Part shown: positions 17,431 through 26,514 of the stretch, piece by piece
Layout of the letters: every line of letters starts with the position of its first letter
How positions within the stretch are numbered: the first letter of the stretch is position 1
Source of the DNA: Psychrobacillus sp. OK032
Lineage (GTDB): Bacteria > Bacillota > Bacilli > Bacillales_A > Planococcaceae
Length of the DNA stretch: 64,000 nucleotides
Assembly (NCBI RefSeq): GCF_900111345.1
Contig: NZ_FOGY01000008.1
Span: forward strand, 1-64,000
Direction: 5' to 3'
The notes under the pieces: generated by a model
What the model was told of the DNA's origin: nothing
Databases searched by the model: none
Seen by the model: only the letters and a program-made list of their open reading frames with translations
Program-made: the position numbers and the translations under genes

Positions 17431-17463
17431 GTAAAAGTAAGGGAGAAACTAATCCCCCTTACT
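17431..17463 (-). terminator. Terminator of ypsC
   Basis: On the minus strand AGTAAGGG and CCCTTACT pair around about 12 bases, followed by TTTAC. It lies just beyond the stop at 17465. Confidence 0.7.
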
Positions 17464-17464
17464 G

Positions 17465-18592
17465 TTACGACCGTTTACCCCAAAACTGATAATAATCTGT
17501 TCGGATAAAACCATTAAATAATTTCCGCTTTTTCGTTGCTTTTCTTCCATATGCATTCTCAAAGTTTTCCATCGAAGAAAGCATATATACAGACCATGAA
17601 GGATATTGTCCCATCAAATGGCCCAAATCACTAATTACTTGCTCAATTTCTTCAATTTCACCAATACGTTCTCCGTAAGGAGGGTTTCCAATCATTACTC
17701 CGTCTGTTAATGATGTTGAAAAATCACGCGCTTGCATTTGCTTAAAAGTGATCAAATCTGCAAAGCCAGATTCAAATGCATTTTGCTCTGCAATTTGAAT
17801 CATTTTATGATCAATATCAGTACCGATAATTTGAAGCTCTTGGTCATAATTTGCAAGGTTTTCTGCTTCATTGCGTACATCATCCCAAATCGTTTTAGGC
17901 ATCCAAGACCAAGCTTCACTATGAAAATCGCGATTAAAGCCTGGTGCAATATTTTGTCCAATCATCGCTGCTTCAATCGGGATCGTTCCAGAACCGCAAA
18001 AAGGATCTACAAACGGTCGATTAGGACTCCATTTAGAAATTTTCACTAGAGCTGCAGCTAGCGTTTCTTTTAATGGAGCTTCCCCTTGGTCATGTCGGTA
18101 GCCGCGCTTATGAAGACCAGCACCACTCGTATCAATCGTAATGGTCGCAATATCTTTTAAAATGCTTATTTCGATTTTATATGTCGCTCCAGATTCATCT
18201 AAAAATCCAATCCGTTTATATGCCAGTTTTAATCGTTCTACAATTGCCTTTTTCACGATTGCTTGACAATCGGGTACACTGAACAAAGTAGATTTAACGG
18301 ATTTCCCTTGCACAGGGAATGCTGCATCTACTGGTAAAAACTTTTCCCATTGAATCGCTTTTGTCTGCTCAAAAAGTTGGTCAAACGTTTTTACAGGGAA
18401 CTGAGCTGCCACTATCTTTACTCGGTCTGCTACACGTAGCCATATGTTTGCACGTGCAATTGCGCGTTCGTCCCCTTCAAAATACACTTTCCCATTTTCC
18501 GTTGTTGTTTCATATCCTAATGCTTTTACTTCGTCAGCTACTATGGATTCTAGCCCCATCGCAGAAGTTGCTACTAATTTAAATGTTGTCAT
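17465..18592 (-). CDS. ypsC: THUMP-domain class I RNA methyltransferase
   Basis: 375 residues. A ferredoxin-like and THUMP region fills about 1-160, then a Rossmann methyltransferase with FVDPFCGSGTIPIEAA (SAM binding) and the catalytic GNPPYGER (about 285). The NPPY box marks N-methylation of a base. The family (RlmL N-terminal half, YpsC/YcbY) modifies 23S rRNA G2445 in E. coli; the exact target in Bacilli is not shown here. The start ATG overlaps the stop of the upstream GGDEF-EAL gene in an ATGA, so the two are translationally coupled. A terminator follows. Confidence 0.88.
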   Translation of the reverse strand: MTTFKLVATSAMGLESIVADEVKALGYETTTENGKVYFEGDERAIARANIWLRVADRVKIVAAQFPVKTFDQLFEQTKAIQWEKFLPVDAAFPVQGKSVKSTLFSVPDCQAIVKKAIVERLKLAYKRIGFLDESGATYKIEISILKDIATITIDTSGAGLHKRGYRHDQGEAPLKETLAAALVKISKWSPNRPFVDPFCGSGTIPIEAAMIGQNIAPGFNRDFHSEAWSWMPKTIWDDVRNEAENLANYDQELQIIGTDIDHKMIQIAEQNAFESGFADLITFKQMQARDFSTSLTDGVMIGNPPYGERIGEIEEIEQVISDLGHLMGQYPSWSVYMLSSMENFENAYGRKATKKRKLFNGFIRTDYYQFWGKRS

Positions 18593-20313
18593 TGTATATT
18601 CCTTTCTTGCTTATGAATTTCCCAGAGCTCTAGAAAATCCAAAAGCGCTGAACTCGAAATTGGTTTGCTAAAGTAATATCCTTGAACAATATCGCATCCC
18701 ATTTCCTTTAAAAGTTTCACTTGCTCTTTCGTTTCTGCCCCTTCAGCTATTACTTTTATATGTAATCGATGCGCCATTAAAATAATGGTATCTACAATTG
18801 CTTGCTTATCTTGTAATTCTGTCATTTGTTGGATAAAACTACTATCAATTTTTAAATAGTTTAAAGGGAACCTATTTAAATAACTTAAAGAAGAATAGCC
18901 TGTTCCAAAATCATCAATCGATATCTTAAATCCCATTTGCTTCAGTTTAACTAATTTATTGACAATGCTTTCTGCATCTTGCATCACTGCTCGCTCTGTT
19001 AGCTCTAACTCCAATTGTTGTGGACTACAATTATACTTTGTAATGATCGCATTTATTCGTTCCATAAAATCATCTTGTTGAAAATGAAGTGCCGCAATAT
19101 TGATGGAGACTGGTATATGCTGGGTACCTCGGGATCTCCAATCAACTATATCCATGCACACTTTCTCTAAAATAACTTCACTTAATGGGATTATTAAACC
19201 TGTATCTTCCGCATATGGAATAAACTCTGCAGGCGATACAACACCTAATGTATTATTTGTCCATCTAACGGGTGCTTCCACTCCAATTATTTGTAGCGTA
19301 TCTAATGACACTTTCGGTTGATAATGGACGTCAAATGCTTTCTGTTTAATTGCTTTCCTCAGTTCTGATTCTAGCAAAAGTAATCGTTCTGCATCGGTCT
19401 GTAATTCATCAAAGTAAAACGCATATTGATTTCTTCCATTTTGTTTGGCAAAATACATCGCTTTATCGGCTTTTTGTATAAGTGTTTCCACTTCTATTCC
19501 ATCTTGCGGATAAAAGCTAATTCCTATACTTGATGTAATATAAATTTCTCTACCATTTATATGAAATGGCTTATTCAATAATTTATTTAGCTCGTTTGCA
19601 AAGTGTAGAGCCTCTTTCTGGTATTCTAAATTGGTAATTGTAACTAAGAATTCATCTCCTCCGTATCTGGAGACTAAATCGTTACATCGTACAATGGAAT
19701 TTATTCGATTGGCGACTTCTGTTAATAATAAGTCCCCTACTTCATTCCCTAATGTTTCATTTATTTGTTTAAAGCGATCTAAATCTATTACTAGCATCGC
19801 ATATTCTGTATTATTCGTTGATTTTTCGATCAAGCCTTCTAGCTGTTCATAGAATGTGTTTCTATTCATCATATTCGTTAGTGAATCAGTTAACGTCAAC
19901 TCTTCCATTTCTTTTTCAAAATCTTTTTTAAGAGATATATCGGAAAAAATGCCAAAATAGTTTGTTACGCTTCCTTCTTCATTCACAATTGTATGTATCG
20001 CTAATCGTTCGGGATAGATATCTCCGTTTTTACGCTTGTTCCAAATTTCTCCTTGCCATGATCCTTTGACTTGTATGTCTTTCCACATGTTTTTATAAAA
20101 ATTGGCATCTTGTTTTCCGGATTGGAGTATTCGGGGTGTTTTTCCTTTTACGTCTTGCATTTTGTATCCTGTCAATGATTCGAAGGCAGTGTTGACAAGT
20201 GAAATAATCATCTTATCATCTGTAATCATTATACCTTCCTTCGTGGCGTGCAATATTTGATCAATGATCTTATTTGGTAAAGATGAAAAATTTTCAGCTG
20301 GTAGTTGTTTCAC
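18589..20313 (-). CDS. PAS-GGDEF-EAL cyclic-di-GMP protein
   Basis: About 574 residues. A PAS domain with PAC region (about 15-135) is followed by GGDEF (about 140-300, SRYGGDEFLV intact) and EAL (about 315-560). The EAL signature is EAP in GVEAPVRW, but the other catalytic pieces remain: ELTERAVM, DDFGTGYSS, LKIDSSF, AEGAET and GYYFSKP. The protein could make or break c-di-GMP; the Leu-to-Pro change at the motif leaves phosphodiesterase activity uncertain. No membrane helix, so it is cytosolic. The GTG start is preferred, 7 bases after AGGTG. It overlaps ypsC by 4 bases, an odd partner for an rRNA methylase. Confidence 0.88.
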   Translation of the reverse strand: MKQLPAENFSSLPNKIIDQILHATKEGIMITDDKMIISLVNTAFESLTGYKMQDVKGKTPRILQSGKQDANFYKNMWKDIQVKGSWQGEIWNKRKNGDIYPERLAIHTIVNEEGSVTNYFGIFSDISLKKDFEKEMEELTLTDSLTNMMNRNTFYEQLEGLIEKSTNNTEYAMLVIDLDRFKQINETLGNEVGDLLLTEVANRINSIVRCNDLVSRYGGDEFLVTITNLEYQKEALHFANELNKLLNKPFHINGREIYITSSIGISFYPQDGIEVETLIQKADKAMYFAKQNGRNQYAFYFDELQTDAERLLLLESELRKAIKQKAFDVHYQPKVSLDTLQIIGVEAPVRWTNNTLGVVSPAEFIPYAEDTGLIIPLSEVILEKVCMDIVDWRSRGTQHIPVSINIAALHFQQDDFMERINAIITKYNCSPQQLELELTERAVMQDAESIVNKLVKLKQMGFKISIDDFGTGYSSLSYLNRFPLNYLKIDSSFIQQMTELQDKQAIVDTIILMAHRLHIKVIAEGAETKEQVKLLKEMGCDIVQGYYFSKPISSSALLDFLELWEIHKQERNIQ

Positions 20314-20370
20314 CAAAATACACCTGCCTTAATCAAATTAAGATACTGCTTATTTTCTTATGTAGAACAG

Positions 20371-20398
20371 AAAAGCTCTCCTAGCTTGGAGAGCTTTG
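20371..20398 (-). terminator. Terminator of rnpB
   Basis: On the minus strand AAGCTCTCC, loop AAGCTA, GGAGAGCTTTTCT. It lies directly after the RNA 3' end. Confidence 0.88.
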
Positions 20399-20409
20399 TA
20401 ATTATTAAG

Positions 20410-20825
20410 TATAGCCACTCATACACCCAATAAGCCATGTTTTGTTTCTACGGTACTCAAACGGTGCACTACCTCGTACGATGTAGATGGCAATCATCTA
20501 TCTACGAAAATTACTTTTCGTTCTTCTATCCGTTCATTTCCTTCAAGAAAATTCCCCTACCATAATTTGGGTTTCTCACTCGTGGGGTTTACCTCGTTCC
20601 ACCTGTACAGTTTCCTATACAGCATCGTCACTGTGGCACTTTCAGAGATTGTCAGCCATATCCTAAGACTTAGGCCTTCATCCCGCCGTCAGCTAAATTA
20701 GCTGCCTTAGTTTATTTTTTCACTAAGCACGAACACTACATTCATCTCAGAATTGTGTGAGCATGGACTTTCCTCTACAATGATCTAGCATTGCAGCGAT
20801 TGCCCGGATATATAAGTGGTATACC
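20410..20825 (-). ncRNA. rnpB: RNase P RNA, Bacillus (type B)
   Basis: Read on the minus strand the RNA has the conserved blocks of B. subtilis RNase P RNA: AATCGCTGCA, GAGGAAAGTCCATGCTC, TAGTGTTCGTGC, GGATATGGCTGA, GAAAGTGCCACAGTGACG, GTGGAACG, GGTAAACCCC, GAGAAACCCAAAT, TAGGGGAA, TAGATAGATGATTGCC and ACAAAACATGGCTTA. The ends GGTATACCACTTATATATCC and GGGTGTATGAGTGGCTATAC pair as P1, which fixes the limits to within a few bases. It is the catalytic RNA that removes tRNA 5' leaders. It lies between gpsB and ypsC, as in B. subtilis. Confidence 0.97.
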
Positions 20826-20874
20826 TAGTATATACGATGTGCTCGTCAGATTCAATCGATGTGAATTAATATAA

Positions 20875-21168
20875 TTATTCGTACAATTTACTGCCAAATA
20901 CGTGTTTTTCTAAATGGGAAAGTCTTTTTAATATATCAAAGTTCGTCGCTCCTGCTTGTGGTGCTGGCGCCGTTCTTTTAGGTGCTTCTGCAAGTTCCTC
21001 TTTAAGTTGATTGATCTCTAATTGTAGCTGGGCAATTTTCTTTTCATATGCCTCATAATCTTGAATGATGTCGTCTAAGAAAATATCAACTTCTTCTTGA
21101 TTGTAGCCTCGTAGGCCCGTTTTAAATTCTTTTTCAAGTATATCTGAAGTCTTTAATTTCATTTCCAT
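20875..21168 (-). CDS. gpsB: Cell division protein GpsB
   Basis: A 97-residue DivIVA-like protein, close to the 98 of B. subtilis. The N-terminal DivIVA motif [19 protein letters not shown] (about 18-36) binds the membrane and the cytoplasmic tails of penicillin-binding proteins. A coiled coil (about 35-65), a Pro/Ala linker and a C-terminal trimerising helix ([16 protein letters not shown]) follow. It shuttles PBP1 between side wall and septum, and ponA (its B. subtilis partner) is 6 kb away. The start is MEMKLK, 7 bases after GGAAGGAAG; an upstream GTG/ATG would add nine residues without a site. Confidence 0.95.
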   Translation of the reverse strand: MEMKLKTSDILEKEFKTGLRGYNQEEVDIFLDDIIQDYEAYEKKIAQLQLEINQLKEELAEAPKRTAPAPQAGATNFDILKRLSHLEKHVFGSKLYE

Positions 21169-21237
21169 ATGGTATCTTCCTTCCGTCTGTTTCACTTAAC
21201 CGTATTATAGCATAATGATGTCGAATAAAGGAGCATT

Positions 21238-22533
21238 TTAAGACTGGAAAGCTCGCTTTTTGTTAGGTTGTGCGCTTTCCCGGGAAATAGTCAATTTCCG
21301 AATTATTCTCGCTTCCCTCTTCTGTAAATCTTCATGCAAACGCAATTGCTGCTTTTCACTGACCACATTAGGCATTTTCGCTAGATACCCCGCGCATTTC
21401 CTCGTTATTTCTAAAGCCATCTCTAAATCTTTTTTCTGATGTTCATAAAGTTTTGCTAATTCTATATAAACATCGATACGATATTTCCCAACTATTTCTG
21501 TTAAGGATGCTTGAAAAGCTTTTAGACTTTCATCGTATAAGTGCTTTCTTTTCAAGTGTAAACCGACATAATAATAAGCTACACTCACTTCATCGTCTGC
21601 AAATCGATCAATAACAAACTTAAACCAATCCTGACTAGTGTCCACCGACTTTAAATCACGAAACCATTTCGCGATATTCGTATACGCGACAGAAGACTCT
21701 ACTACTTTATCTTCTTTTAATAACTTCACAGATAAAATATATAAAGTTACCAAAGATAAAATATCCCACTCATTATGTGTTAATACTTTCATTAAGTTTG
21801 TGGGATCCCCATGTTTCACTGCATCGAAATAAATAATAGGGGCAAGATGACCAGGAATATCATTTTCCCTGACAAAACCTAACTTTTGCTCTTCCAACTG
21901 TTTTAACTTAAATCGTTCCAAATCACCTTTCCAAATTCTTTTAGAGGAGTGCATTAAATCAATATGCTTATGTTCTTGTAACGGAGGAATGGTATTTCGG
22001 TTCATCGTCCACCTGGATACTAGTTGAGGAAAATCGAAACTTTTCCCATTATACGTAATAATCGACTGTGACGTTTTCCAAAACTCCGAAGCCAACAAAA
22101 ACGAAGCCTCTTGACCTGGTTCTGCTAGAACTTGCTGCGTTAACAAAAAGCCGTTTTCCACTTTTTTTAACATTCCATTTAAAAAAATGAGTACACCTGT
22201 CCCTTTCAATCCTGTTGTTTCTGTATCGTAAAAACAAAAAGGAATACCCGGCGCAAGTGTTAGTGGATGATCAGGATACTTTTCTTGCATAAATGTAATT
22301 GCTTCATGCAAATGATGTAGCCCAATGTTTCCATGTATATGCGAATGATCATAAAAAGTTTCTTTCACGAACAAAAAACCTTTATCGTTTTGTATTAGAT
22401 TTAGACCTGCTGCATTCCATTTCTCCGTATAAAAAGGAAGTGTAGCTACAGGCACTTCCTTTTTAGGCTCTTCTTTTATTGTATTCTTTTTAACGAGACC
22501 TTTCATTTGCATCAGTTTTTTTTCATACGACAT
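21238..22533 (-). CDS. mrfB: Mitomycin repair exonuclease MrfB
   Basis: About 431 residues. An RNase H-like DEDD exonuclease domain opens with FYDTETTG (about 105) and has ITYNGKSFDFPQL and NEWDILSLVTLY, so the metal-binding acids are present. A C-terminal TPR-like region (about 290-410, YYYVGLHLKRKHLYDESLKAF) follows. B. subtilis YprB/MrfB works with the MrfA helicase in a UvrA-independent repair path for mitomycin C lesions. ATG chosen after GGTGG-6 bases. It overlaps the helicase end by 11 bases, so it is in the same operon. Confidence 0.92.
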   Translation of the reverse strand: MSYEKKLMQMKGLVKKNTIKEEPKKEVPVATLPFYTEKWNAAGLNLIQNDKGFLFVKETFYDHSHIHGNIGLHHLHEAITFMQEKYPDHPLTLAPGIPFCFYDTETTGLKGTGVLIFLNGMLKKVENGFLLTQQVLAEPGQEASFLLASEFWKTSQSIITYNGKSFDFPQLVSRWTMNRNTIPPLQEHKHIDLMHSSKRIWKGDLERFKLKQLEEQKLGFVRENDIPGHLAPIIYFDAVKHGDPTNLMKVLTHNEWDILSLVTLYILSVKLLKEDKVVESSVAYTNIAKWFRDLKSVDTSQDWFKFVIDRFADDEVSVAYYYVGLHLKRKHLYDESLKAFQASLTEIVGKYRIDVYIELAKLYEHQKKDLEMALEITRKCAGYLAKMPNVVSEKQQLRLHEDLQKREARIIRKLTISRESAQPNKKRAFQS

Positions 22534-24802
22534 GCTCATCCACCTGCAATAAATGAAATAATTTTATTACTTCCTTTTTTAAATTTAACTCGGCGTCTTG
22601 GGCACCAATACATGCCGGGCATCCATTTGTACATGGGCAAGCCTCTACTTGCTTGGTCACTTTAGGAACTAGAGCATTCCATAGATCAAACATTCTTTCC
22701 GATAAACCTATACCACCTGGGTAGCTATCATACATATAAAAAGTTGGTTTCTCCGCATTAATGGATTTTACTTGTGGTACAACATGAATATCTTTTGCAT
22801 CACAGTGGATAAATAACGGGATAAATGCATGAAGCGCATACGCAACCCCTGTCATGGCATCTGATAATAATGTATCTGTCCAATCATTTGGTTTATCAAA
22901 ACTAAACCAAGTCGAAGATGTATGCAATTCCAGTGGAGGTAAATGAATTTGCCCAGAGCCGATATTGTCATGCGTATCAAATTTTATCTTTTTGAAAATC
23001 GTTGGCTGTGCTAAAACTATAATATCACCGAATCGCAGCATCCCAATATTTGCTTCTTTTTCCTTATCTTCACTTAACACTTTTAACTCTACCGCAATAT
23101 TGGCATCCGTGAAATAGTCCACATCCACTTCTTTCACAAATGCTTTCTTTTCTTCCCAATCGAGTATTTCAACTTGAAACTGGGTTCCCTGATGTAAGTA
23201 AATCGCTTCTTCGTGAAGTAAAGTCATGGCACTATATTGATCCATTTCTCCGATTACTCTCGTTTTCGTTGGTATAGTTTGGTCGATAATGATGACATTT
23301 TCTTGTGAAGCAGAGCGCAAGCTAATATTACTTGCAGGAAAGCTTTCGGACATCCAATGCCATTTATCTGAAGTTTTCAATAAAACCCCTTCACTTTCTA
23401 AAAAAGCAAGTAATTCTTGAATCGAAAACTCTGCATACGTATCTATCGTTGTAAATGGTAGCTCAAACGCAGCACATTTTAAATGATCCATTAAAATAAT
23501 CATATTATCGGGATGAATACGCACTTCTTCAGGCGACTGGCCTAAGAAATATTCTGGATGCTTCACAACATATTGATCGAGTGCAGTTGACTGTGCTACG
23601 TATATAATAAGCGCTTCGTCTTGTCTTCTACCAGCCCTTCCTGCTTGTTGCCATGCACTTGCAATATTTCCCGGGTAACCCGTCATAATACATGCCTGTA
23701 GTTGTCCAATATCGACGCCTAATTCAAGCGCATTTGTACTAACAACCGTTCGTATAACACCGTCTCGTAACCCCTTCTCAATAGTTCTTCTTTCAGAAGG
23801 TAAATAACCGCCTCTATAACCACGAATCGTTTGGTCATTAATCTTTTTGCTAACTAAAGCTTGCAAATACGTAACAAGCATTTCTACGCGCACCCTACTT
23901 TTAGCAAATACAATCGTTTGAATGCCATTCACATACAATTCCTGTGCTATATCTCGTACTTCTAAAATAGCACTTCGTCGAACATTAAATACCGGATGGA
24001 CAATCGGAGGATTATAAAAAACAAAATGTTTTTTTCCTGACGGCGCTCCATTTTGGTCGATCAGTTCATGATTTGTATTTGTTAAATTTTCCGCTAACTC
24101 TTTCGGATTTTTAATCGTTGCAGATGTGCATATAAATTGAGGATTGCTTCCATAAAATGCACAAATTCTTTTTAATCGTCGAATGACATGTGCCACATGA
24201 CTTCCAAATACACCTTTATATGTATGAATTTCATCAATCACGATATACTTTAAGTTTTCAAAAAGCGATACCCATTTTGTATGATGAGGAAGTATCCCTG
24301 AATGGAGCATATCTGGATTCGTTAAGACGATATGTCCTGACTTACGTACTTTTTGTCTAATACCCGGCTCGGTATCCCCATCATATGTAAAACTTAATAT
24401 TTCTTCCTCGCTTGCTTTGATTAGATCATTTAAATCACTTTTCTGGTCTTGAGCTAATGCTTTTGTTGGAAATAAATAAATTGCGCGCGAGGTTGGGTCT
24501 TCTAAGATCGATTGAAGAACCGGTAGATGGTAACATAGCGACTTTCCGGAGGCGGTTGGGGTAATGGTCGTATAGGATTTCCCTGCTGTTGCAGCATCAA
24601 ACGCTTGTCGTTGATGGATATATAATTGCTGTACCCCTCGACTTTTTAATGCTTTTTGAATAGATGGATGCATGGTTGTAGGAAAAGGAGCATATATTGC
24701 TTCTTTCTCTTTCGTTTCGTGAATATGCTCGATTCTAGAAGCTCGATCCGGATTTACTTTCCAGTCATCTAGCAGTTCCTGTATGCTTTTATTCGCTAGC
24801 AT
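22523..24802 (-). CDS. mrfA: Mitomycin repair DEAD/DEAH helicase MrfA
   Basis: About 759 residues, SF2 helicase. Motif I is TPTASGKSLCYHLP, motif II is VIDEIHTYKG, then STNALELGVDIG and QQAGRAGRRQ. At the C-terminus lies the DUF1998 zinc site CPCTNGCPACIGAQ with four Cys, typical of MrfA (YprA). It unwinds 3'-to-5' and feeds the MrfB exonuclease in mitomycin damage repair. The start is the second ATG (GGGG, then 6 bases). It overlaps yppE by 14 bases. The same three-gene order is found in B. subtilis, with yppD/yppF variants missing here. Confidence 0.93.
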   Translation of the reverse strand: MLANKSIQELLDDWKVNPDRASRIEHIHETKEKEAIYAPFPTTMHPSIQKALKSRGVQQLYIHQRQAFDAATAGKSYTTITPTASGKSLCYHLPVLQSILEDPTSRAIYLFPTKALAQDQKSDLNDLIKASEEEILSFTYDGDTEPGIRQKVRKSGHIVLTNPDMLHSGILPHHTKWVSLFENLKYIVIDEIHTYKGVFGSHVAHVIRRLKRICAFYGSNPQFICTSATIKNPKELAENLTNTNHELIDQNGAPSGKKHFVFYNPPIVHPVFNVRRSAILEVRDIAQELYVNGIQTIVFAKSRVRVEMLVTYLQALVSKKINDQTIRGYRGGYLPSERRTIEKGLRDGVIRTVVSTNALELGVDIGQLQACIMTGYPGNIASAWQQAGRAGRRQDEALIIYVAQSTALDQYVVKHPEYFLGQSPEEVRIHPDNMIILMDHLKCAAFELPFTTIDTYAEFSIQELLAFLESEGVLLKTSDKWHWMSESFPASNISLRSASQENVIIIDQTIPTKTRVIGEMDQYSAMTLLHEEAIYLHQGTQFQVEILDWEEKKAFVKEVDVDYFTDANIAVELKVLSEDKEKEANIGMLRFGDIIVLAQPTIFKKIKFDTHDNIGSGQIHLPPLELHTSSTWFSFDKPNDWTDTLLSDAMTGVAYALHAFIPLFIHCDAKDIHVVPQVKSINAEKPTFYMYDSYPGGIGLSERMFDLWNALVPKVTKQVEACPCTNGCPACIGAQDAELNLKKEVIKLFHLLQVDEHVV

Positions 24803-25163
24803 GCTCATCCCCTACTTCCTTTATCGCATGAATAATTGTTTCTAATGTATACTTTGATGAATGAATCGATTTTAAAAACCGTTTCTTACTTGTCCCTTTA
24901 TAATACGATTGCACAATGAATTGCTTCATGGATTCGAGTAAAGAGTCGATTTGACTTGGGTGTACATATTTTGGTCTCTTTACTTGAATCCATGTCCGAA
25001 CGAGTTTTTCCCATTCAAGCAATACTTCATCTAGTTCGTAGGCATGTGGTTTTACATCCTGAAAAAAATCAGGCTCTTTGTCTTCTTCTCTATAATATTG
25101 AAAGCGCAATATGCTTTCATCACATTCTTTTAGTAACTGTTCAGATAAACGCAATAATGACAT
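24789..25163 (-). CDS. yppE: DUF1798 protein YppE
   Basis: 124 residues, mostly helical and charged: LSEQLLKECDESILRFQYY, EPDFFQDVKPHAYELDEVL, SYYKGTSKKRFLKSIHSSKY. It matches the YppE family (DUF1798), a four-helix bundle of unknown role in Bacillaceae. Start MSLLRL taken 7 bases after a GGGGG stretch; an in-frame ATG 5 codons earlier lacks a site. It overlaps mrfA, so it may be co-transcribed with the repair genes, but a repair role is not established. Confidence 0.82.
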   Translation of the reverse strand: MSLLRLSEQLLKECDESILRFQYYREEDKEPDFFQDVKPHAYELDEVLLEWEKLVRTWIQVKRPKYVHPSQIDSLLESMKQFIVQSYYKGTSKKRFLKSIHSSKYTLETIIHAIKEVGDEHASE

Positions 25164-25238
25164 AATTATCCCCCGCATTCTAGTAATAGTGTACCAAATT
25201 ATAGCTCATATTACTAGTTGCAAACGAACGTACATTCC

Positions 25239-25394
25239 TTATAATTGACTTTCGATTTTTTCTAGTTTTCCAAGTAAGCGAAAGGATGATTTACTAAAGT
25301 CTTTTTCAAACTGATCTTGTTCATCACTCAGTCGATCTTCAAGTAAAAATTCTAGCAACTCTAATTGGTCAATAATACGTTCAATTTTATTCAT
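25239..25394 (-). CDS. 51-residue charged protein of unknown function
   Basis: Sequence begins MNKIERIIDQLELLEFLLED and ends LGKLEKIESQL. It is predicted to be all helix, with heptad-like Leu/Ile spacing suggesting a short coiled coil. A strong ribosome site, AAGGGAGGT, stands 5-6 bases before the ATG, which is the main reason to call it. It lies upstream of yppE, 75 bases apart, and may be the first gene of the yppE-mrfA-mrfB unit. B. subtilis has small genes (yppD, yppF, yppG) here; I cannot assign it to one of them. Confidence 0.65.
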   Translation of the reverse strand: MNKIERIIDQLELLEFLLEDRLSDEQDQFEKDFSKSSFRLLGKLEKIESQL

Positions 25395-25452
25395 TTTTAC
25401 TACCTCCCTTTTTAGAGTATGTTCCTTCTTTTTTTATAAATTCCTTCCCACT

Positions 25453-25500
25453 CGACAAACGTTCTTTTCAACGGACAAAACTAGTAGAAAGTCGACAAGT
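25453..25500 (-). repeat. Short array of TTTGTCG units, inverted orientation
   Basis: GACAAA or GACAAG appears at 25454, 25474 and 25494, a period of 20. On the minus strand the units read TTTGTCGAG, TTTGTCCGTT and CTTGTCGACTT. The core is the same as in the plus-strand array at 25879-25985. Confidence 0.6.
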
Positions 25501-25559
25501 TCTTGCAGGATGATAGATTACAATTATATGTTTCTGTTTGCTTGTAGGAATATTGCGCA

Positions 25560-25690
25560 CCACTCAGATAACGCTAGGATTTCCGCTACAGGGCGGACGC
25601 TTTCGGTGCAGAAAACATCTGCTATTCCCGCTGGAGTCGTCGCCCTTCCGCTCCAATCCATTAAGCTTGCCTCACTAATCAGCATCTAAG
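25560..25690. repeat. Interspersed GC-rich repeat, partial copy
   Basis: Carries TTTCCGCTACAGGGCGGACGC and CCCGCTGGAGTCGTCGCC, the two end motifs of the longer repeat at 26041-26300 in opposite orientation with the middle missing. Not coding. Confidence 0.65.
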
Positions 25691-25878
25691 CTTAATAAAG
25701 GCTGAGTTTATAAGATTTATAAGTTCCGCCACGCTACGGCACAAGGTAACCGCTCTATTAAACTGGAGAAGATTGTCCAATAAAAAATGCGCAAATTAAT
25801 GTACTAATAACGCAATGCGCATAAAACCTAATTAGAAAATGCCATCTCATGACAAGTGGAGTCTATACTATGAAGAAA

Positions 25879-25985
25879 TTTGTCGCGTTTAGCTGTTGGT
25901 TTGTCGTTTTCGAGATGTGCTTTGTCGTGTTCAGAGTGTAGTTTGTCGCGTTCGCAGTGGATTATGTCTCGTTCAACCATTTATT
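25879..25985 (+). repeat. Array of five 21-bp units with TTTGTCG core
   Basis: TTTGTCG-type cores start at 25879, 25900, 25921, 25942 and 25963 (the last one TATGTCT), so the period is exactly 21. The core is followed by N(G/T)TT(C/T) and then about 9 variable bases. It lies about 530 bases upstream of recU. Confidence 0.75.
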
Positions 25986-26040
25986 GGATTTTATCTCAGG
26001 AATATGTGACTCAGATCTATCTATTTAGTAGGACACTACT

Positions 26041-26300
26041 TGATTGGAGCGAAAGGCAGCGACTCCAGCGGAGGCCAACAGGATGTTGGTCACGAAGGCG
26101 CCTGTGCCTACAGGACGTGGGTCATGTAATCGTTGCCGCAGGACGCGGCGAACTTAGATTGCCTTCCATTGGAGGTGGCGCTCTTAGCTTCGTTCCTTTT
26201 TAACACTCTGTGGGCATATCACATTCGAACTTTTTTGGTGATGGTTCATCGCTACCCCGCTAAAAAGCGTCCGCCTGTAGCGGAAATCATAGCGGACACC
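26041..26300 (+). repeat. Interspersed GC-rich repeat of about 260 bp
   Basis: Starts with GCGACTCCAGCGGAGGCCAACAGG-like sequence (given here in part), has GGACGTGGGTCATG, CGTTGCCGCAGGACGCGG, TTAGATTGCCTTCC and CTTCGTTCC, and ends AGCGTCCGCCTGTAGCGGAA. Related copies are at 54857-55140 and 61290-61540. It is made of several small inverted repeats and shows no transposase. Confidence 0.8.
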
Positions 26301-26514
26301 TCATCTTAGAGCTTTTTATTACACACTATCCTTCAGTACTGTGAAAACTTACGCTGCATAATGAAACTAATTTGAATTGCTTTACGTCTAATTATCTTGT
26401 GTTGAGCTCATTTGCTAATGCTTGCTGCGTCGATATGAGACACTCGCACTTCGACTGAGGGTGGAGTATTATCATAAAAAAGTGATAAACTAATAGTATA
26501 GAGAGGTGAATATC

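Noticed and set aside
25880-26203. 107-codon frame across the 21-bp array and the GC-rich repeat
   Set aside because: It is repeat DNA read as codons, although 21 bases keeps the frame. No start context.
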